In this document: positions 45,001 through 53,705 of the stretch, piece after piece
Position numbering within the stretch: position 1 is the stretch's first letter
Layout: the number at the start of each line of letters is the position of its first letter
NCBI GenBank assembly: GCA_963678675.1
Contig: OY783198.1
Span: 11,108,580-11,172,579 of the forward strand
Direction of reading: 5' to 3'
DNA length: 64,000 bases
Source of the DNA: Xiphydria camelus
Lineage: Eukaryota > Arthropoda > Insecta > Hymenoptera > Xiphydriidae
Made by a program: the position numbers and the translations under genes
The notes under the pieces: generated by a model
Database searches by the model: none
What the model was told of the DNA's origin: nothing
Seen by the model: only the letters and a program-made list of their open reading frames with translations

Positions 45001-45189
45001 CTGACGAGAACCCTCAAGAGGCTAGGCTGAACGTCGCTCTTCTTTTTAGCGCATCGCTCTAGTTCCTCCTCCCATATTCGGGCAACGCGATCGCCCAGAA
45101 AATGGCTCGAATGCTCATCAAGCGGAGCGTAAAGATCGGTTACTTCCAATTCTCTTCGGTAGCCCAAGAAAAAGGTCTTGAAAAGCCAC
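26994..45189 (-). CDS. ABCC-type ATP-binding cassette exporter (MRP4-like), spliced gene
   Basis: Nine coding exons on the minus strand: 45189-44938, 44852-44600, 39155-38981, 32050-31894, 31132-30930, 30844-29506, 29402-29188, 28765-27687 and 27392-27282. All nine have GT-AG borders and phases that chain without a break, giving 3784 nt or about 1261 codons. A possible last exon is 27050-26994. Order: N-terminal cytosolic linker, membrane domain 1, NBD1, linker, membrane domain 2, NBD2. This is the short MRP layout without the extra TMD0, about the size of ABCC4. NBD1 has [14 protein letters not shown] and [13 protein letters not shown]2 has [14 protein letters not shown] and [11 protein letters not shown]. 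The family exports organic anions, conjugates and nucleotides across the plasma membrane. As usual in ABCC, NBD1 has Asp where NBD2 has the catalytic Glu. The first coding exon (start Met, about 20-30 residues) was not located. Confidence 0.93.
27282..27392 (-). CDS. ABCC gene exon: C-terminal segment
   Basis: 37 codons: [20 protein letters not shown], then [17 protein letters not shown], matching the EF..P..LL.N..G....MV.QTG tail of ABCC4-type proteins. Acceptor TCTTAAG; donor GTAAGT after 27282. Confidence 0.9.
27687..28765 (-). CDS. ABCC gene exon: end of membrane domain 2 and NBD2
   Basis: Begins [20 protein letters not shown], the conserved joint ABCC block, followed by [13 protein letters not shown] and NBD2: Walker [33 protein letters not shown] with the Q-loop, signature [15 protein letters not shown], Walker [13 protein letters not shown] and TIAHRLNT. 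Acceptor TCTTTTAG; donor GTGAGT. Reading through the donor gives a false C-terminus. Confidence 0.95.
28799..29072. mobile_element. TTAA-flanked MITE in an ABCC intron
   Basis: TTAA, then CCCTGCAACCGGACTC, and at the other end GAGTCCGGTTGCAAGG, then TTAA. An internal CATGGGTCAT block is also mirrored. TTAA duplication suggests mobilisation by a piggyBac- or Kolobok-type transposase. Confidence 0.82.
29188..29402 (-). CDS. ABCC gene exon: membrane domain 2, FSKDMGAVD segment
   Basis: Encodes [19 protein letters not shown], then [20 protein letters not shown] and [24 protein letters not shown] is diagnostic of ABCC membrane domain 2. Acceptor TTCACCAG; donor GTAAGC. Confidence 0.93.
29506..30844 (-). 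CDS. ABCC gene exon: NBD1 and start of membrane domain 2
   Basis: The 1339-bp exon opens with [20 protein letters not shown]1 carries Walker [10 protein letters not shown] (near 30575-30605), the Q-loop in ASQEPWLF, signature [16 protein letters not shown], Walker [14 protein letters not shown] and switch His IVTHQ. A charged linker ([20 protein letters not shown]) is a likely phosphorylation-rich regulatory stretch. Then come [18 protein letters not shown], extracellular Asn sites (NDT, NWT) and the next helices. Donor GTGAGT. Confidence 0.95.
30930..31132 (-). CDS. ABCC gene exon: last helices of membrane domain 1
   Basis: Starts [15 protein letters not shown] and contains [19 protein letters not shown] and [13 protein letters not shown]. 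Acceptor CTTTCAG; donor GTAAGG. Confidence 0.9.
31189..31431. mobile_element. 243-bp palindromic MITE in an ABCC intron
   Basis: TATGAGCCGTTGAAAACCA pairs with TGGTTTTCAACGGCTCATA, and the arms stay paired for about 110 bp to a short AT-rich centre. TA sits at both ends. Confidence 0.88.
31894..32050 (-). CDS. ABCC gene exon: second coupling region of membrane domain 1
   Basis: Acceptor TTTTACAG and donor GTAGGA. Encodes [20 protein letters not shown], then [20 protein letters not shown] and [10 protein letters not shown], a very conserved ABCC segment. Preceded by a 6.9-kb intron full of mobile elements. Confidence 0.92.
32449..32735. mobile_element. Foldback MITE with AGATCTG repeats in an ABCC intron
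   Basis: AAGCTATTTTCGAAATTCCC is mirrored by GGGAATTTCGAAAATAGCT. The interior is made of CAGATCTGAACAGAT-like repeats. Confidence 0.75.
32950..33109. mobile_element. MITE with CTAGGATGCCCGGG ends, copy 2
   Basis: Same ends as 10904-11154, with a shorter interior. Confidence 0.8.
33600..33712 (-). repeat. 5S-rRNA-like repeat, diverged
   Basis: On the minus strand it carries CCAATCAACGAAG, TTAAGCAGC and AGGATGGGTGATCCGATTTT, corresponding to the 5S internal promoter blocks. It shares a non-5S front (ACAGGAGCGTGCAG, ATGAGGACTCGG) with 49906-50004, so the two belong to one family. Confidence 0.5.
33727..33838. repeat. Short foldback element
   Basis: CTGTCTAACCCGCTTTCAAT mirrored by ATTAAAAGCGGGTCAGACAG, with a nested GATTGGT/ACCAATC pair. 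Confidence 0.65.
34381..34462. repeat. Near-perfect 30-bp stem hairpin
   Basis: Arms 34381-34410 and 34433-34462 pair at 29 of 30 positions around a 22-nt loop. It lies in the 6.9-kb ABCC intron. Confidence 0.75.
36440..36715 (-). pseudogene. PIF1-like Helitron helicase, C-terminal fragment
   Basis: Contains [34 protein letters not shown] and [20 protein letters not shown], the conserved late helicase blocks of Helitron Rep/Hel proteins (domain 2B and what follows). The Walker motifs and Rep nuclease are absent. About 88 codons remain open in a non-autonomous copy. Confidence 0.85.
36740..36895. repeat. TTCTAGAA-type minisatellite inside the Helitron
   Basis: Short imperfect units of the form GAACATTCTAGAAC / TTTCTAGAATATTCTGG repeated about a dozen times. 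Confidence 0.75.
36955..37312. repeat. Tandem ~180-bp duplication at the Helitron 5' end
   Basis: GGGCGGCACC, then CCTGTATCTTCTGAAC and AAAAACTTCTTCATCGATGG, occur twice, from about 36960 and 37140. Each unit ends in TTTTATGGGAACG and ACTAACCACACTT. Confidence 0.8.
37793..38670 (+). mobile_element. TA-flanked DNA transposon, pogo-like, deleted
   Basis: TIR GGGGAATGTCGTTAGGG at the left and its inverse (CCCTGACGACATTCCCC) at the right, with TA on both sides; 878 bp. Subterminal GGTCGGCC / GGCCAACCT repeats look like transposase-binding sites. The interior keeps only the last exon of a transposase gene. The pogo assignment rests on the TA target and the type of C-terminal domain. Confidence 0.75.
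38221..38419 (+). pseudogene. AT-hook plus PHD-like zinc-finger terminal exon
   Basis: A good acceptor (TTTTTTTTCCTTTCAG) leads into [20 protein letters not shown], whose RGRPPKK is an AT-hook motif. After a one-frame slip near 38310 it continues [15 protein letters not shown] and [11 protein letters not shown] with TAA. The CxxC...HxxC...CxxC spacing is that of a degenerate PHD/zinc-finger tail, as in several insect pogo/CENP-B-like transposases. No upstream exons are present in this deleted copy. Confidence 0.6.
38981..39155 (-). CDS. ABCC gene exon: [11 protein letters not shown] region
   Basis: Acceptor TATACAG and donor GTATGT. Encodes [20 protein letters not shown] and two further hydrophobic helices ending IPLQ. 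(I/V)VNLLSNDV is a hallmark of ABCC transporters. Confidence 0.92.
39514..40374 (-). mobile_element. TA-flanked foldback derived from a mariner-like element
   Basis: Ends TA-CAGGGTGACATTTT and the inverse GTGTCACCCTG-TA. The arms of ~220 bp are near-perfect inverted repeats (GTTTCGGCAGTGGAGAGGGG mirrored). The centre keeps a transposase scrap. Confidence 0.82.
39845..40057 (-). pseudogene. Mariner-type transposase C-terminal scrap
   Basis: Reads [20 protein letters not shown], then [18 protein letters not shown], the block holding the third catalytic Asp of mariner transposases (PDL.PCD..LWG.LK). The first two Asp blocks are deleted. Confidence 0.8.
40909..41857 (-). mobile_element. TA-flanked DNA transposon with zinc-finger remnant, pogo-like
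   Basis: GGGTAAAGCGAGGAGAGATG and its inverse at the right, with TA on both sides; 949 bp. The motif AGGAGAGATGGACC (or its inverse) recurs near both ends. Only a C-terminal zinc-finger ORF relic remains inside. Confidence 0.78.
41158..41330 (-). pseudogene. CxxC zinc-finger tail of a pogo-like transposase
   Basis: On the minus strand: [38 protein letters not shown] and on to AIKKKR with TAA. CxxC, CxxC and WxH in this order match the tail found on insect pogo/CENP-B-like transposases. The TAG falls where a conserved Trp is expected. Confidence 0.55.
41978..42322. repeat. ACAGGGTGGTCCAG repeat, copy 1
   Basis: About 340 bp shared with 57926-58263 from TATACAGGGTGGTCC through CTCCAGTGGC to AAATTGAATTTTTGGA. 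Probably one end of a larger TA-target transposon. Confidence 0.75.
42323..42826. repeat. Single arm of the AT-rich foldback family
   Basis: Matches the right arm and flank of the foldbacks at 5885-6310 and 8820-9250 (TTCATGAAGAAATGGCCCTC, GCATTGGCGAAATAAATA, GTGGCTGTCTTGACA). Here it directly follows the ACAGGGTGGTCC repeat, which may reveal the original element structure. Confidence 0.75.
44600..44852 (-). CDS. ABCC gene exon: membrane domain 1, first helices
   Basis: Reads [15 protein letters not shown], then [17 protein letters not shown] and [19 protein letters not shown], ending at TIGQ-GTAAAT. The QPL...LL and the RKVLKLS coupling-helix motif are typical of ABC exporter membrane domain 1. 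The 85-bp intron upstream is short. Confidence 0.9.
44938..45189 (-). CDS. ABCC gene exon: N-terminal linker into membrane domain 1
   Basis: Acceptor TTTACAG at 45190 and donor GTACTT after 44938. Encodes [20 protein letters not shown], then [19 protein letters not shown] and [19 protein letters not shown]. This is the conserved ABCC stretch before and into the first helix. It enters in phase 2, so one base completes a codon from an upstream exon not found. An alternative donor (GTAAGG at 44942) would put the next exon out of frame, so GTACTT is preferred. Confidence 0.88.
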
Positions 45190-46730
45190 CTGTAAAGTTA
45201 TAAGAACCCGGGATAAAATATTTCAGTCTTTTAAACAGCAGATAGCCGATTACAATTGATTCCGGCTCATAAAAATAAACAGAGAAAGAGATATTTCGGA
45301 AGTATTGATTTCTGTTCATTTTTTCAATATACAATAATGCTAAAAGACGCCCCTTAAAAGTCTCTTTGGTATTTTGTTTTTTTGGATAAGTCCTGTGAAA
45401 CCTACAGTGACCAACACGAACCCCTGCACTGGATGCCACCCTCGCTGCCGATGACTATTCCTCCACTATTTGGGAATATTTTTAGACGTACATTTTATTT
45501 AAAAAATACCTTAATAGATGTATAAATTTAGATAAACATATGAGTGTTAAAGTGAAGTATCTTATTTTTCTAAAAAAAGATCATAAATATGGCCCTAGTT
45601 TTGCCAATCCAAGGTGCGTGTGTCCCCTTAATTGCTTGAAATAATTCAAACCAACTAAACCGATTCAATTAATTTTTTGTCTTAGTATACGTATAAATAG
45701 CACACGAGCAGTGCCAAATCAGTAAAAGGGGAGAGTGGACTTCGCTTTTTACACGTACACTACAGTGTAACGTATCGCATGTGATACGTTAGTAAATTAC
45801 TTGCCGGTTATCGATGTTTTAAAAAATCGTTGAAAACGAGTGCATTGCAGAAATTGTTGCAAGTATCTACCTACCTATACTTTTGAAGATTGGAATAAAA
45901 AGTGATTCCGCAATTTTCGTGGCATCATAACGACTATCGTATTCGATGCAAAATATTCATGAACGATCCGAAGATTCGTTCGAAAATGTGCAAATATATC
46001 AGAAGGCTTCGAAAAATTGCTGAAAAGATTACACTTTCGAAATGGTTTTTTTATTCGGAAGCAAATATTATAAATATTTCCTGCAGAATTTGAATCAGGA
46101 TGAAAATATGATTTTCATGAAAAAAATAAAAATTAGTTTGGAGTGAGTAAAAATATAGCAAAATAATTTTACCACTTTTATATATAGGCGAGTCTTGAAC
46201 CGTCTATCGCATCCCAGAAGATTTTTGCGAATTTCTTGAGAATTTAAAAAACTGGCATTTCTCTTAGTTGCCTTTGAAAAATCATAATTAAGGAACGTCA
46301 CGTTCAAAAAAATCTTTAACAACTGAAGCCCTTTTAGAATGAGCACAATACCAAAAAAAATGGAGAAGCAAGTTCGCGATGCTGAGTCAGGGGCTTGTCG
46401 ATCTGGCGTGGAATACCCTTTACAAAGTGTTCCACTCAGGTCGTTCGAATAGGGATTTTTAACCTTGCATATGCATAACAATGGCATATGTGGGTCTTTC
46501 GTGTCCTCAAATGGCCCTTGTCTTTACGGTTACATAAGTGCCACAGGTGACCTCCTCATATTGGATGTGCATCACAGTGTTAAAATATGTCCTCTTCCGG
46601 TCGATATAATCTCCACAATTATTCATAATTTTAACATTTTTTTGTTCAATAAATTACGATAATACTTTCTTCGAAAGAAAATTCTAAAGAACTTCTTATT
46701 TCTGAGATCGGGTCACGGTGGTGTTCTCCC
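45190..46730. other. Upstream of the ABCC exons, nothing recognised
   Basis: The first coding exon of the transporter should lie here or farther right, but no ATG-containing exon with a matching phase-2 donor could be picked with confidence. Confidence 0.4.
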
Positions 46731-47762
46731 TTAAGGTATTCCTAGCGCGAGATGAAAACTTTCAGAGAATGCTAATTTTTTTGTAGAATGAAAATTAATA
46801 TCGTAAGATAATTTTTTAAAAGTTTCAGGTCCGGTTACCGGGCATTTAAGAAAGAATTTTGATTTTGAAATTAGAAAATTTAACATGTAACACCTTATGG
46901 AAGACCACTTTTCCACATTTTAATGCCGAAATCTCTCTACATGTTTAAAATTTATACACATTTAAATAAAACCATTTCCATATCTTCAGAAAATTGCATA
47001 GAATCTTTTGAGTTCATAAAAATATAAGGTCACCGAATGTTTGACAAAGATATTGATGTTCGTAAACAGCAAAACGTAGTGTTTTGACGATAGAATATAA
47101 CCTGAAATAGAATTGGCAACGTTCATCATAGGGTTCGTGCATGGCCGGGTGATGGCGCGACAGTAAGCAACGTTTAACACCACCGTTGGCCATCTGAGAA
47201 GTATTGTCGTTATGAATTGTAGGTACTGTGATTAATGGTACAGAAGTGAATTTTATTATATTTTTGAAAAATGGAAGAAATTTCGATATTCAAATTCTTT
47301 TCGATGAGTAAAGATTTCGATGAGTATGAGTTGGCGGCAATATTTGGCAGCAGTACACTAAATTCGGTGATTTATAGAGGTTATGTTTCAGAGCTGTACG
47401 GATATACGATTATTCTACTCAGGGCCGTACTCCTGTCATTTCATAAACCATGTGATGCGACGTTGCCAGATTTCAAATTTGAATATTTATCAAAAATTTG
47501 AAAATGTAAATAATAAACTTTAATACTTATTGGCCTTATCTTATTTATTCATTATCAGTATTATGGGTAATATATGACGTAGAATTACTGATTTATGAGG
47601 GGCCCGCCTGTGTGGCACCCTTAAATATCGCTCCTACCCCAGGTAGCACACTAACGTCGAAATGACGTTTTTTGAAGGTCAGTTCTGACGTCAGATGACG
47701 AAAAATATGACGTCATTTTAACGTCGCAAAGACGGTCCAATTGCACATCCACACGACGTATA

Positions 47763-49575
47763 GTGGGGCCAAATGCAGGAAAAGCTGGCCAAAAGTCAAA
47801 AATTAAAAATTGCAATACATATAATTTGTTTATTGGAGACTGTACTTTAAAGTCTCCTGCATTATATGCCGTTAAGAAAAGGTCGAGGGAAGCGCGTCAT
47901 TCTTTGTCAGACTTATCGAAAGTTGTATAATTTATAGACTCCTCGTCGCAGTACATTTTGGAAGCAAAGAAAGTGGTGGTTAACAAAGATTATAATTAGT
48001 AGTAGTAATAATTAGTAATTAATTTTTGTTATGGAGGCTTTACCCAAAGTTTCTATAATGTCATATGGCAAATTGGAAAATCGGAACATGTACAACAAGT
48101 GGTTAAATATTGAGCAAAAAGTTTCACATATCGTTATACATATGTAGGATGAAAATTAGGTATTAAGCGCTATTAAGCTAAGGTGTTAATGAATTTTGGT
48201 AATAAATATGATGGTTTTTGAAAATGTGCAGGAAAAGTTTGCGCATATTTACGCCAATTGGAAATATTAATTATTATAGATTAAAGGGGGATTCGAGTGT
48301 GATAGCTCAGAAATGAAGGCGATTTTCGGAAATTTTTTACAGGAAACATCTGCAATGAATTATTGCGAAGTTTTATAGTTATTTTTATCTAACATTGGTA
48401 AGCAAATTGACAATTATTTATTTAAAAATTTGTCGACAGCAAGTGCGACTTACGCTGGTTAAGTTGAAATGAGTGGATTAACGTTGTTTTTACACTTTCC
48501 TTCGACATACATATATTGAAATGATAACATGTCAAACTACTTTTCAATGTCAAATTAAACTACCTAAGAAGTTGGACCTGGATCCGTTACAGACATTTCT
48601 TGAAAACAATTTCCAAAAATCGCTTTGATTTCTAATCGAATCAGAATATCCCCTTTATATGTACTATATGGGAAGAAGACTTTTGAATTATATTTTTAAC
48701 TAATATTGTTTCGACGAAAGATAGTCGGAATTCTGAATATCGGTTCTTACCGCTCAGTATCATTTCGATCTAACAATAAGTAACTTAGATCACCATATTA
48801 TGTTGTACCTCGGGTCAGTAATACAACGAATAAGAAATTTAATCAATTTACTTAAATATGTTTATTTATAAACACAAAACATTAGAAAAATACAAAAAGG
48901 GAATAGGTACATAACATAACAAGTCCTCTATAATAAAATACTTCCATAGTTTTAACCCGTTCTAACATGATTATTTTACATTATAATTGCTAAAGTGGAT
49001 ATTAAATTGTAATGTCGACCCGTAACGTGCAGTTTCGCTTACAGTGTGTAGTTGTGGAAGCTTACACACAATATCATGTTTAACTTTTTGTATTATATAT
49101 TCCATACAAATTAATAATTTCAAATAAAAAGTGTTTTTTTTTCACCATTAGATTTGCTACGAACTACTGAAATCATGTTTGCCAACTTTACCTGCACTTG
49201 GCCCATATAGTTTTTTGAAATTTTGACTTTAGATTCGTAATCAGCGACCCCAAAAACCCCCGAGTACTCAATTTCACCCAGATTCGATCAATTTTTGAGA
49301 AACCTTTCCGCCATATTGGATCCGCCATATTGTTTTTCGAACTTTTGACTTTGAATTCGTAATCAGCGACGCCAAAAATCCCCGAGTACTCAATTTCACC
49401 CAGATTCGATGAATTTTTGAGAAACCTTACCACCATATTGGATCCGCCATATTGTTTTTCGAACTTTCGACTTTGGATTCGTAATCAGCGACCCCAAAAA
49501 TCCCCGAGTACTCCATTTCACCTCGATTAATACACTTTTCGAGTTATGGCCAAGAAAACCGGTCTTTGGCCCCAC
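47763..49575. mobile_element. GTGGGGCCAAA-ended transposon, third nesting level
   Basis: AGTGGGGCCAAA at 47762 and TTTGGCCCCACT at the right. It splits the TGACGTC cluster of the enclosing element. No transposase seen. Holds the 122-bp tandem array. Confidence 0.65.
49195..49530. repeat. 122-bp tandem array, ~2.7 units
   Basis: AATCAGCGAC recurs at 49239, 49361 and 49483. Each unit contains CCATATTGGATCCGCCATAT. A 4-base difference here and there makes short ORFs that I do not call genes. Confidence 0.85.
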
Positions 49576-49669
49576 TGTGCGACGTCAGAAAAATCACGTC
49601 ATAATGACGTTCTACCGTACGTTGTGATGACGTAAAAAATGACGGTTCTGAAAGGTTAGGTCTGATGTA

Positions 49670-49882
49670 CACCCGGCGTCTCGGATTCTGTCGCTGGTGA
49701 CTTTTTTTAAATGTTATTTTTAAACGTACTAACTAATGAACAATTAATTCTCATGAACTCATTAGCTACGGTGGCGTCTACTATCGTTAATGAAAGCATG
49801 AGAATTGATTAATCATTGGTTAGTACGTTTAAAAATAACATTTAAAAAAAGTTACCAGCGATAGAATCCGAGACGCCGGGTG
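49670..49882. mobile_element. 213-bp palindromic MITE
   Basis: TA, then CACCCGGCGTCTCGGATTC, mirrored by GAATCCGAGACGCCGGGTG, then TA. The arms of ~90 bp are almost perfect. Confidence 0.88.
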
Positions 49883-49905
49883 TATACCTTTTTATCATGA
49901 GCGGT

Positions 49906-50004
49906 CACCCATCCAACTACTGTCCGCACTTTTTGCTGCTTAACTTCGTTGATCGGTCGGTGTCCTCGAATCCTCATCTGCTGTACACTCCTGTGATATT
50001 AAGT
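49906..50004 (-). repeat. 5S-rRNA-like repeat
   Basis: The minus strand reads CGATCAACGAAGTTAAGCAG, then a spacer, then AGTTGGATGGGTGACCGCTC. These equal the box A and box C regions of 5S rRNA genes (AAGTTAAGCA and TTGGATGGGTGACC). The 5' part differs from true 5S but matches 33600-33712. A 5S-derived SINE or a 5S pseudogene, inside the TGACGTC-rich transposon. Confidence 0.62.
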
Positions 50005-50835
50005 ATTACTATTGGTGTTCATATGAAGTTCGATGAATAAATGTATGTTGCTTTTCTAGTCAATAAGAAAAAGCTTGAATAAATAAGACTTTATAATTGT
50101 ATTATTCTTTTCTCAACATTTTTCTAAATTTATGATTATCTTTTGATAAATATTCTTGCATAGACGCAAATTGATATTAACAAATTAATAATTTTATATG
50201 AATGTTTATTCATCCTACATTAATTGATTGTCTTTCATTTACTTTAATATTATGTGCTTTTTAATAAACAGTATAGTTTATAACTTGCTCAACATACTCT
50301 GGAGACTCGAAATGAAATAATTTATTGATTTAATAATTGAACAAATTACTATTTTTGTCTATTTATTCACAAATAAATTTTCAAGTCCCTATATATGCAG
50401 GAGACCGAAATTTTTCTAAGTCTCGTTCGTCATTAAAAATGACGGAAAAGTTCCGTCAAAAAGACGTTGAATTTTGACGTCCAATGAACGTCGTAAATAT
50501 GACGCCCCTGTGACGTTAATATTACGACAACTGACGTCTGAAACCCTATACTGACCAAAAAATGACGTCTGAGACGTTATTCTAACGTTAGTTTGCTATC
50601 TGGGTATGCGCTAGGAATACCTTAACCTTTAATTTGCACGTGGCGTCTTCGAGGCACCAACGCAGATTTGAAGTACGATATTTTTAAAACTACTAAAATT
50701 TGCATGGTGAGACATCTCGTAGGTACATGACAATCGATTTGAAAAATTTCGAACATTCCAAGCACCTCATCTCCGTAAGTGCGATGTATGTATGTATAAT
50801 TAAGAAATGAGAAGTCGCAGTTTTTAAAACATTAA

Positions 50836-51265
50836 GGGCTGGTTTTACCAACACGGTATAAACGCGGTATAGCACTATACTGCGAATAACCAGCAATAAG
50901 CCTTATGGTTATTGGGACCGCTATTTACCGATGGCGGCGCTCGCGGCGCTGCGGAAACATGGCGGATATTAGACGTTCAGCACGCCGCGTATTTCAAATT
51001 CCGGCGACCAGTAGTATACAGTTTATCCGAATGAATTCGTTTCATTGTTTGTGAAAATAAATGTCTATATCTCGTTCTAAAAATGCTCATTTTTGAAAAA
51101 ATTTTGGAGCAAATTAACGCTTTTCAATTATGAACCAATCCAAAACGCCAATATCGGCCATGTTTTTTAGTACACGCTTTGCCGCCAGGTACCGCATTCA
51201 TTTCTAGCGTCCCCAATTCTCAGTATAGCGCTATACCGCGTTTATACCTGTTGGTAAAACCGGCC
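50836..51265. mobile_element. TTAA-type MITE
   Basis: TTAA, then GGGCTGGTTTTACCAACACG, mirrored by CTGTTGGTAAAACCGGCC, then ATAA (a one-base-changed TTAA). GTATAAACGCGGTATAG is also mirrored just inside. Confidence 0.75.
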
Positions 51266-51737
51266 ATAAGTTCTCCATAAAATTTCCCTCAACTATTTTT
51301 TTTTCATATCTATCATATTTTACGAGATATTATAGTTTAAATACATTCTCAACCGCGCCAATTGGCGTCTCGGAGATGTTGCGCATCCAATTAAGGATGT
51401 TTTTTAGATCGGGTCAGACTAGTTCAAACATAACCTCATAACCTGTCATATTAAAATACATATATAAAGAACGACGCAAACGATGACAGATATTTTCTTT
51501 CCATTACCTAATAAAACAGCAGTGTAGAAAATGATAATAGGTACATATAACGTTTATTTTCTTAGTAATTATTATATTTAGTTATCTTGTTGATCAAGTC
51601 GTAATATTTCAACTTGAAGCAATACGGCAATATACTATTTCTTTTACTGTATTTATGTCTGTCATCCGTCAGCTTCATTCCCACTGAATAATGGTTGAAA
51701 AGAGAGAAATCGAGATTTTCAATAGCCGAGATCGATA

Positions 51738-52625
51738 ACACAGGCACACAAAAAAAAAAGGTCTTGTTCCCAGAACCAGACCAGTATATCTTTATGTTTT
51801 TGGGGTCGCTGAATCCGAATCCGGTGTCCGTTTGTCTCCATCACGTCACATTTTTTTTAATCTCAAAAAACCATCAATAGATCATGATTTTCAAAAAGTT
51901 AAAAACTTAAACCAAATTCGCTATAAGGGGTTTTTTGAGTCGCTGATCACGAATCTGAAATCGGATTTCAAAAATTCAAGATGGCGGATCCAATATGGCG
52001 GACGAGATTTTTGAAAATCGACGGATTCATGCCGAATTTGGTATAAGGACGTTTTTTGGGTCGCTGATCATGAATCTGAAGTCAGATTTTAAAAATTCAA
52101 GATGGCGGATCCAATATGGAGGACAAGATTTTCGAAAATTTTGAATTTTTGTAAATATAACTTCATATTCGTCATTAGCGATCGAAAAAAAAACCCTATA
52201 CCAAATTTGGCATGAATCCGTCGATTTTCGAAAATCTCGTCCTCCATATTGGATCCGCCATCTTGAATTTTTTAAATTTGACTTCAGATTCATGATCAGC
52301 GACCCAAAAAACCCCCTTATACCAAATTCGGCATGAATCCGTCGATTTTCAAAAATCTCGTCCGCCATATTGGATCCGCCATTTTGCATTTTTGAAATCC
52401 TATTTCAGATTCGTGATCAGCGACCCAAAAAAACCCCTATAGCGAATTTGGTTTAAGTCCATTAACTTTTTGAAAATCATGATCTATTGATGGTTTTTTG
52501 AGATTAAAAAAAATGTGACGTGATGGAGACAAACGGACACCGGATTCGGATTCAGCGACCCCAAAAACATAAAGATATACTGGTCTGGTTCCGGGAACAA
52601 GGCCTTTTTTTTTGTGTGCCTGTGT
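51738..52625. mobile_element. 888-bp near-perfect palindrome element
   Basis: ACACAGGCACACAAAAAAAA at the left is mirrored by TTTTTTTTTGTGTGCCTGTG at the right. The arms of ~440 bp pair through a GTCTCCATCACGTCAC block and two GGCGGATCCAATATGG units each, to a centre near 52160. No real coding capacity; ORFs over it come from the repeats. Confidence 0.85.
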
Positions 52626-53505
52626 AATTATGGTATGTGAGAACGTGCAGTGATGCTAAACATTCATAGTTACCGAAACTTTGTTGCTTTTCGCGATATA
52701 AGTACAAGTTCTGCCACATAACGCCTGTATTACATTTTCATAGTTTAGGATTAAATATCTCACTGAATGTGTGGTCGTTAAGAGGCCTTGAAATTTCGTG
52801 TACAAGAAATGTAACTTTAAATTACGGCATGTACAAAAATTCAGATTTTTATTTTATATTAGCCACGGTGATCCAACATGCTTGAAGATTAACGACCCTA
52901 TGACTCAAATGAGTCCAGTCGTGATACATCGATGTATCGTTACGTATGTTATGTATCGTGATAACGTTCGTTACTCGCACTTACGTGAAGGTGACGATTG
53001 ATAGAGGATTGGCATCTTTGCGAGGATTTACCGGGACTTTCCTCTTCTCGGATTTATCCATAATGTAAAAGGAAGCAACTCCGTTCAGCCTTTCTATTAT
53101 CTCTCTTTCTTCCCTTCTGCCTGGTCAACTAGTCCTACAAATCGTTGCATTACCTGGAACGAGAAAACGTTCGTTAAACAATATTCGAGCACTTGTTATC
53201 GGGTCGTTGTACCAAACGATGTGTCTCATTTCAGCGGTACTTGATTTCATGAGATCTGTAAGATGTATTTATGTTTCTGTTACGAGAGTTGAGTGATATC
53301 GCGCCGCAACGTTTGCAGCGATTAAACGGTTGATGTTCCGAGATAGAGAATCGTCCCGTGCAGATAACGAAGAAAAAAAAGGGCACCTAATACTTGCAAT
53401 GAAGATGAACAAATAAGTTATAAATTATAAAGCACATTCGCTCGTAACTGGAAGCTTCCAATGATCGCACCAATGATTTTTCTGAGATAACAACGAAGTG
53501 GTCTG

Positions 53506-53705
53506 NNNNNNNNNNNNNNNNNNNNNNNNNNNNNNNNNNNNNNNNNNNNNNNNNNNNNNNNNNNNNNNNNNNNNNNNNNNNNNNNNNNNNNNNNNNNNNN
53601 NNNNNNNNNNNNNNNNNNNNNNNNNNNNNNNNNNNNNNNNNNNNNNNNNNNNNNNNNNNNNNNNNNNNNNNNNNNNNNNNNNNNNNNNNNNNNNNNNNNN
53701 NNNNN
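53506..53705. other. Assembly gap (200 N)
   Basis: A run of exactly 200 unspecified bases, probably a placeholder length. ORFs across it are meaningless. Confidence 0.98.

Larger units (their letters stand above)
47637..50604. mobile_element. TGACGTC-rich transposon nested in the TTAA element
   Basis: TA, then CCCCAGGTAGCACACTAACG, and at the right ACGTTAGTTTGCTATCTGGG, then TA. The terminal ~130-190 bp are packed with GACGTC/TGACG motifs in both directions. A third cluster at 49570-49660 continues the left end after the nested insertion. Confidence 0.75.
46735..50621. mobile_element. TTAA-flanked outer element with nested insertions
   Basis: TTAA, then GGTATTCCTAGCGC, and at the far end GCGCTAGGAATACC, then TTAA. 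About 3.9 kb, most of it a nested element inserted close to the right end. An ORF of 76 codons (47271-47501) in the left part has no recognised domain. Confidence 0.65.

Noticed and set aside
46465..47501. Short ORFs upstream of the ABCC gene as its first exon
   Set aside because: None has a start codon plus a phase-2 donor with sequence like the family N-terminus.
52027..52389. 120-codon minus-strand ORF
   Set aside because: Lies in the palindrome element and consists of translated GGCGGATCCAATATGG repeats.
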